Source: Antedon bifida (lineage: Eukaryota > Echinodermata > Crinoidea > Comatulida > Antedonidae). Taken from it: a DNA stretch of 64,000 nucleotides. Below, piece by piece: positions 60,626 through 64,000 of this stretch (position 1 is the first letter of the stretch; each line of letters opens with the position of its first letter). Below the pieces are notes generated by a model. It did no database searches. It saw only the letters and a program-made list of their open reading frames with translations, and was not told where the DNA came from. The stretch is taken from assembly GCA_963402885.1 (NCBI GenBank), contig OY727103.1:994501-1058500 (forward strand), written 5' to 3'. Position numbers and translations under genes: made by a program.

Positions 60626-60785
60626 AATGTAAGTGGTCTTTAACACTCAATGCGATGCAGTAGAGTAATGTCATCCAAATGTAAGTGGTCTTTAACACTC
60701 AATGCGATGCAGTAGAGTAATGTCATCCAAATGTAAGTGGTCTTCAACACTCAATGCGATGCAGTAGAGTAATGTCATCCAAATG
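60626..60785 (+). repeat. 52-bp tandem repeat, three near-identical copies
   Basis: Unit 'aatgtaagtggtctttaaca' + 'ctcaatgcgatgcagtagag' + 'taatgtcatcca' starts at 60626, 60678 and 60730 with one difference (cttt/cttc). Each copy includes a splice-donor-like AAT|GTAAGT. Confidence 0.92.
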
Positions 60786-61476
60786 TTTGTTTTTGTTAGT
60801 GTCTGCAATTATTTCATTTTAGATATTTTGTTCAGGACCTTGGATTATTTCTGCGACCTTGTTTAAATTTTTAAAATTAAATTACTGCTAAATTCACAAT
60901 CAAATTTGAACTCTAATTATTTCAGCTGGTGAGTGAAAATAAAACATCTTGCAGGTGACAATAATATAGTTGCTTTATAAAACAATCAAATGACGTCATG
61001 ATCAGTAACAGCAATAATATCGTGACAATACAACGAGGGTATTGTTTTGATTGATCATGATGTCACTTGATCAGATTTAAAAAAATATTATTTTTATCAT
61101 TAACAGCATAAATGATTTTTCTATAGTTCTAAAACAAAAACTTGTCCAATTTATTTTGTTTTAAGTAAGAAAAATGTATGTCTATCTATTTATCGTCGAT
61201 CGTTATCGTCCTAGTGTAAATGGGCCTTTACCCTACACTAATTTTCTAGCCATCATTCCACAGTGTGTGCCTATCATCACTGCAACTTTTTTCTTCGTAT
61301 AAATATATTTATTTATTTCATTATTTGTCATCATGTTACTAAAAATAAAGTCAATCCCAGTAGAGTAAATATAATTGGAAAGGTCTGGAAAATTGCGTTC
61401 TACTTATGACATCATCATTTGTTGATTCCAGTCCTGTAATTTGATTGCTTTAAAGTTACGTGTCGAATGGGGGCGC

Positions 61477-61483
61477 TATAAAT
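61477..61483 (+). promoter_or_regulatory. TATA box upstream of the Kazal gene
   Basis: 'gggggcgctataaatacacc' is a canonical TATAAAT with a GC-rich flank, about 270 bases before the signal-peptide exon. Transcription would start near 61507. It is the most promoter-like sequence here, but no ATG exon compatible with phase 0 was found between it and 61751. Confidence 0.45.
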
Positions 61484-61750
61484 ACACCAGACTTTGTCTT
61501 AACATCTATTGTTAACTTTGAATTATATTTTTGTTTGTTAAGTCTGTTTTAATTAATTGAAATATAATCTCAATGTCTAAAATGTATGCAGATCGGATAG
61601 CTTGTTTTAGGTTCGACCTATCAGCCAACCTCATCTGAAAATAAGGTATTCAACTCACAAAACAAAAACAAAAGTAAAACAAAAATTAGTTTAATAAATT
61701 GATAATTTGTGTGCTACATAATTTAACCAGAAGCATTTTGTTCTCAACAG

Positions 61751-61823
61751 GAATTCATTTTAATATTAACTCTACTTGGAATATTACCATTAACAAATGC
61801 ATTCGATCCATTTGAATATGATG
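61751..61823 (+). CDS. Kazal gene exon with signal peptide core
   Basis: Acceptor ctcaacag (61750), then E-F-I-L-I-L-T-L-L-G-I-L-P-L-T-N-A, a hydrophobic stretch with likely cleavage after N-A, and F-D-P-F-E-Y-D. Phase 0 in, phase 1 out (GAT G|gtaaga). The initiating methionine must be in an earlier exon because an in-frame stop lies upstream of the acceptor. Confidence 0.75.
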
Positions 61824-63578
61824 GTAAGAATTAATTTACTTATTTTTTAAATTTCTTACCAACCAATTGACAAAAATATGAATGATATGGAGTCACGTTT
61901 CAGAAAGTGTATAACCTAGCTAGCCAGTGCATCAATTCAAAGATGGTATTTTGTCTTATTTTGTGCAGAAAATGACCGCTGTAGTAGGAAATGTGAAAGG
62001 TACTATGCGCCAGTATGTGGTTCAGACGGAGAAACATATCACAGCGAATGTATCATGTATATTTACGCATGCAAGCAGCTTAGTCATATTACAGTACAAC
62101 ATGTGGGAAAATGCAGACCTACTGGAATACCAGGTATAGTAGATTTATTAAACTTAGTTCATGCTTTATACCATCAGTAATACCTATACCAGTTTATTTC
62201 ACTTTTTATGGGAAATCCTATCCTCCTCATTTTCCGTCATTCAGACCAAGGCAATCTACGAACTGGAAGCTGAGCATGCCGTACCAAGATAAGAATTTGT
62301 AACAGTCTGTTGATCTTATGTTTGGCTGCGACAAATACCAACAGTTAACTTTACTCTGTACATATTCTCCGTGGTGTGGAGTCTGTTAATTAGACATTTA
62401 GGGAAGCCAATTGGCCAATCGAAAAGTTTAGGGGGCGTGAAACTGATCATGTCGCAACCACAGATAAACCCTCTCCGGAGCTGAGTATCCTGTTAGATTG
62501 CCTTGTTATACATTAACTGTTTCATGATTTGTTACCAATTTGTTTTTGTTTACAGTAGGGAAGGATGGTTTGATATTGTGTTAATGGGCAAGTTTCCCGC
62601 ACCAATCGGTTGTCTCTTGACTAGGGTTCTACCGTGTTCGTTTAACTAATTTTCTTTTTTTAACTTTCGTAATAATTATTTGTTTATATTCTTTTAGCTA
62701 CAACTGTTTGTCCCCGTGGTTGTTCCAGCATGATAGTACCAGTATGTGGCACTGATCATGTTGTGTATGACAACGAGTGTTTATTGAATAAAGAAAGATG
62801 TGAAAACAAACCGTCGCTGGGAAAGATATGTGATGGTTACTGTCCTGCAAAAGCCACAGGTAATGTAAAGATTGACATACTCATTTGACCACTGGTGACA
62901 ATCCTCAGGAAAAATCACTTATTTATTTCAACAATATTTAATGAAGCTGATCATTAGGGACCCTCACATCCATTGTATCTTTATACATTTGATTTATTCA
63001 CTTGGTACTTGGTGGTTGTCCTCTTGAATACTCCACAAGGAAGTCTGACAAAGAGGCATTTGGTGTGGCTTATTATTTCGAAACTATCTCTTTAAATTTA
63101 TCACTGTTTAGTGTTTCTTTTTAAACAAAAGTAGACTTACATTTTTTCTTCAAATCATCATCCTGTTGTGGAATTAATTGTGCTAGGCAGAGGTGAGACA
63201 TCACCTTCGAAGTCTTCCAGTTGGCCTAAAGTGTTGTAACGCTTTTTAACTAACCTAATTTCAGTACTGTTTTTAACCAGAAAATACTGTTTTATTTTTT
63301 CCCACTCTCACACTTAAACTATCTACATCCCTGTTCAAGCCTTTGTTACTTCAAACTACCCACAAATTTAATGTCCAGTTTTGAGATAGTTGACTTTTTT
63401 TTTCCCATATTAGGTATTTTTACATATTGTGCTAATACATTTCGTAAGGACTATCGACCGATGTGTGCTACAGACGGCCGAACATATCTCAACCAAGCCG
63501 TGATAAATGTAGTTGCTTGTCAGACTAATAATCCGTCTCTTCGTCGAGTATCTTATGGACCATGTGGCATAGATCATC
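61751..63578 (+). CDS. Secreted Kazal-domain protein (multi-domain, continues beyond window)
   Basis: Exons 61751-61823, 61969-62133, 62698-62859 and 63414-63578 join in one frame to 188 codons. The first exon is a signal-peptide core; the next three each encode one Kazal domain, and all inter-exon introns are phase 1, so each Kazal unit is a shuffled 1-1 module. Kazal domains inhibit serine proteases by inserting a reactive loop; multi-Kazal secreted proteins act in body fluids, immunity or matrix. The ATG exon is missing from my model, and exon 4 ends with a donor at 63579, so further exons lie to the right. Confidence 0.88.
61969..62133 (+). CDS. Kazal domain 1
   Basis: Six cysteines in classic spacing: R-C-S-R-K-C, A-P-V-C-G-S-D-G-E-T-Y, S-E-C-I-M-Y, Y-A-C-K-Q and G-K-C. 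The PVCGSDGETY motif is diagnostic. The reactive-site P1 residue would lie just after the second cysteine (C-E-R-Y-Y); assigning specificity needs structural alignment. Confidence 0.93.
62698..62859 (+). CDS. Kazal domain 2
   Basis: V-C-P-R-G-C-S-S-M-I-V, P-V-C-G-T-D-H-V-V-Y-D-N-E-C, E-R-C and G-K-I-C, followed by an extra cysteine (G-Y-C) in the linker. The highly conserved G of 'DGxTY' is replaced (D-H-V-V-Y). Acceptor ttttag, donor gtaatg, phase 1 both ways. Confidence 0.92.
63414..63578 (+). CDS. Kazal domain 3, lacking cysteines 2 and 4
   Basis: T-Y-C, P-M-C-A-T-D-G-R-T-Y, V-V-A-C and G-P-C keep cysteines 1, 3, 5 and 6. The second cysteine is absent (R-K-D-Y) and the fourth is replaced by Ala (L-N-Q-A). 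C2 and C4 bond each other in Kazal domains, so exactly one disulfide has been lost. Donor CAT C|gtaagt. Confidence 0.9.
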
Positions 63579-64000
63579 GTAAGTTTTTTTAAAAGATATG
63601 TTTGTTATGTAATTCAATTTTCTTGTAAAGTTGATGTTTATATACATATTTATTTTTTTATGTAAAAAAGAATATTACAATCAGTCAAGGCTGAAAAAGA
63701 TTAAATTGGAAACATTTATAACATTTCTTTTTGTCACATTGAAATTTATATAAATTTGAAAAATATTAAATTAAAGTATACAAGTAATAACAGGATGTGT
63801 AAACAACAATAAATATGATTATTATTCTGTCTAAATAAATTCTGAAAAATGACAATACCGTGGGTATTATTGGCTGGATCTCATTAGAGATACAAATAAT
63901 AATAAGCACATTGATAAGGTCAGAATCTCTAAATATATAAATACTATAGCATCTGTTATATGTTATGACATTTATAATAATACTTGTTCAGTGTTTTTTC
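63579..64000 (+). other. Kazal gene intron to window end
   Basis: AT-rich, no exon seen. Confidence 0.4.

Larger units (their letters stand above)
58433..61476. other. Intergenic upstream of the Kazal gene
   Basis: Holds MITE copy 12 (60097) and a 52-bp repeat (60626-60785). Otherwise AT-rich with no gene seen. Confidence 0.5.

Noticed and set aside
60626-60785. CRISPR-like array
   Set aside because: Units are contiguous tandem copies with no unique spacers, and the genome is eukaryotic.

Overview
The window is animal nuclear DNA: AT-rich, with short exons in long introns, GT/AG splice sites, and many MITEs, SINEs and minisatellites. The gene families fit any metazoan. The MITE/SINE load and the frequent 'aggccta' words (e.g. 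6660-6900, 53720-54460) make me favour an invertebrate deuterostome, most likely an echinoderm; this is an inference from texture, not proof. All three recognisable genes are on the + strand. I see no convincing minus-strand gene, rRNA, genuine tRNA or CRISPR.

Layout. (1) 1-5650: the 3' part of a secreted-type protein made of tandem CUB domains (seven visible, the first cut by the window edge). Each domain is split over two exons. A basic Pro/Thr-rich tail, a stop and a poly(A) signal follow. (2) 6230 to about 42000: a DMTF1 (cyclin-D-binding Myb-like transcription factor) orthologue. It has an N-terminal acidic/serine region, a compact Myb-repeat block (9590-12034), and a C-terminal region spread over five or more exons in introns of up to about 10 kb. 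The last exon is uncertain. (3) 42000-61470: about 19 kb with no gene I can support. It holds minisatellites, duplications, a SINE, a MITE and a roughly 1.6 kb element with terminal hairpins. (4) 61750-63578, continuing beyond the window: a signal peptide exon plus three Kazal-domain exons of a secreted serine-protease-inhibitor-like protein.

The three genes look like neighbours with no shared pathway. The most interesting signals are: one MITE family present about twelve times across the window, once split by another palindromic element; a fivefold tandem duplication of a CUB exon end together with its splice donor; paired losses of disulfide partners in one CUB and one Kazal domain; a DHMITPT repeat inside the DMTF1 C-terminal region; and the hairpin-bounded element at 56852-58432.

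Exon boundaries were read by eye from splice consensus, phase and domain alignment. No database search was possible.
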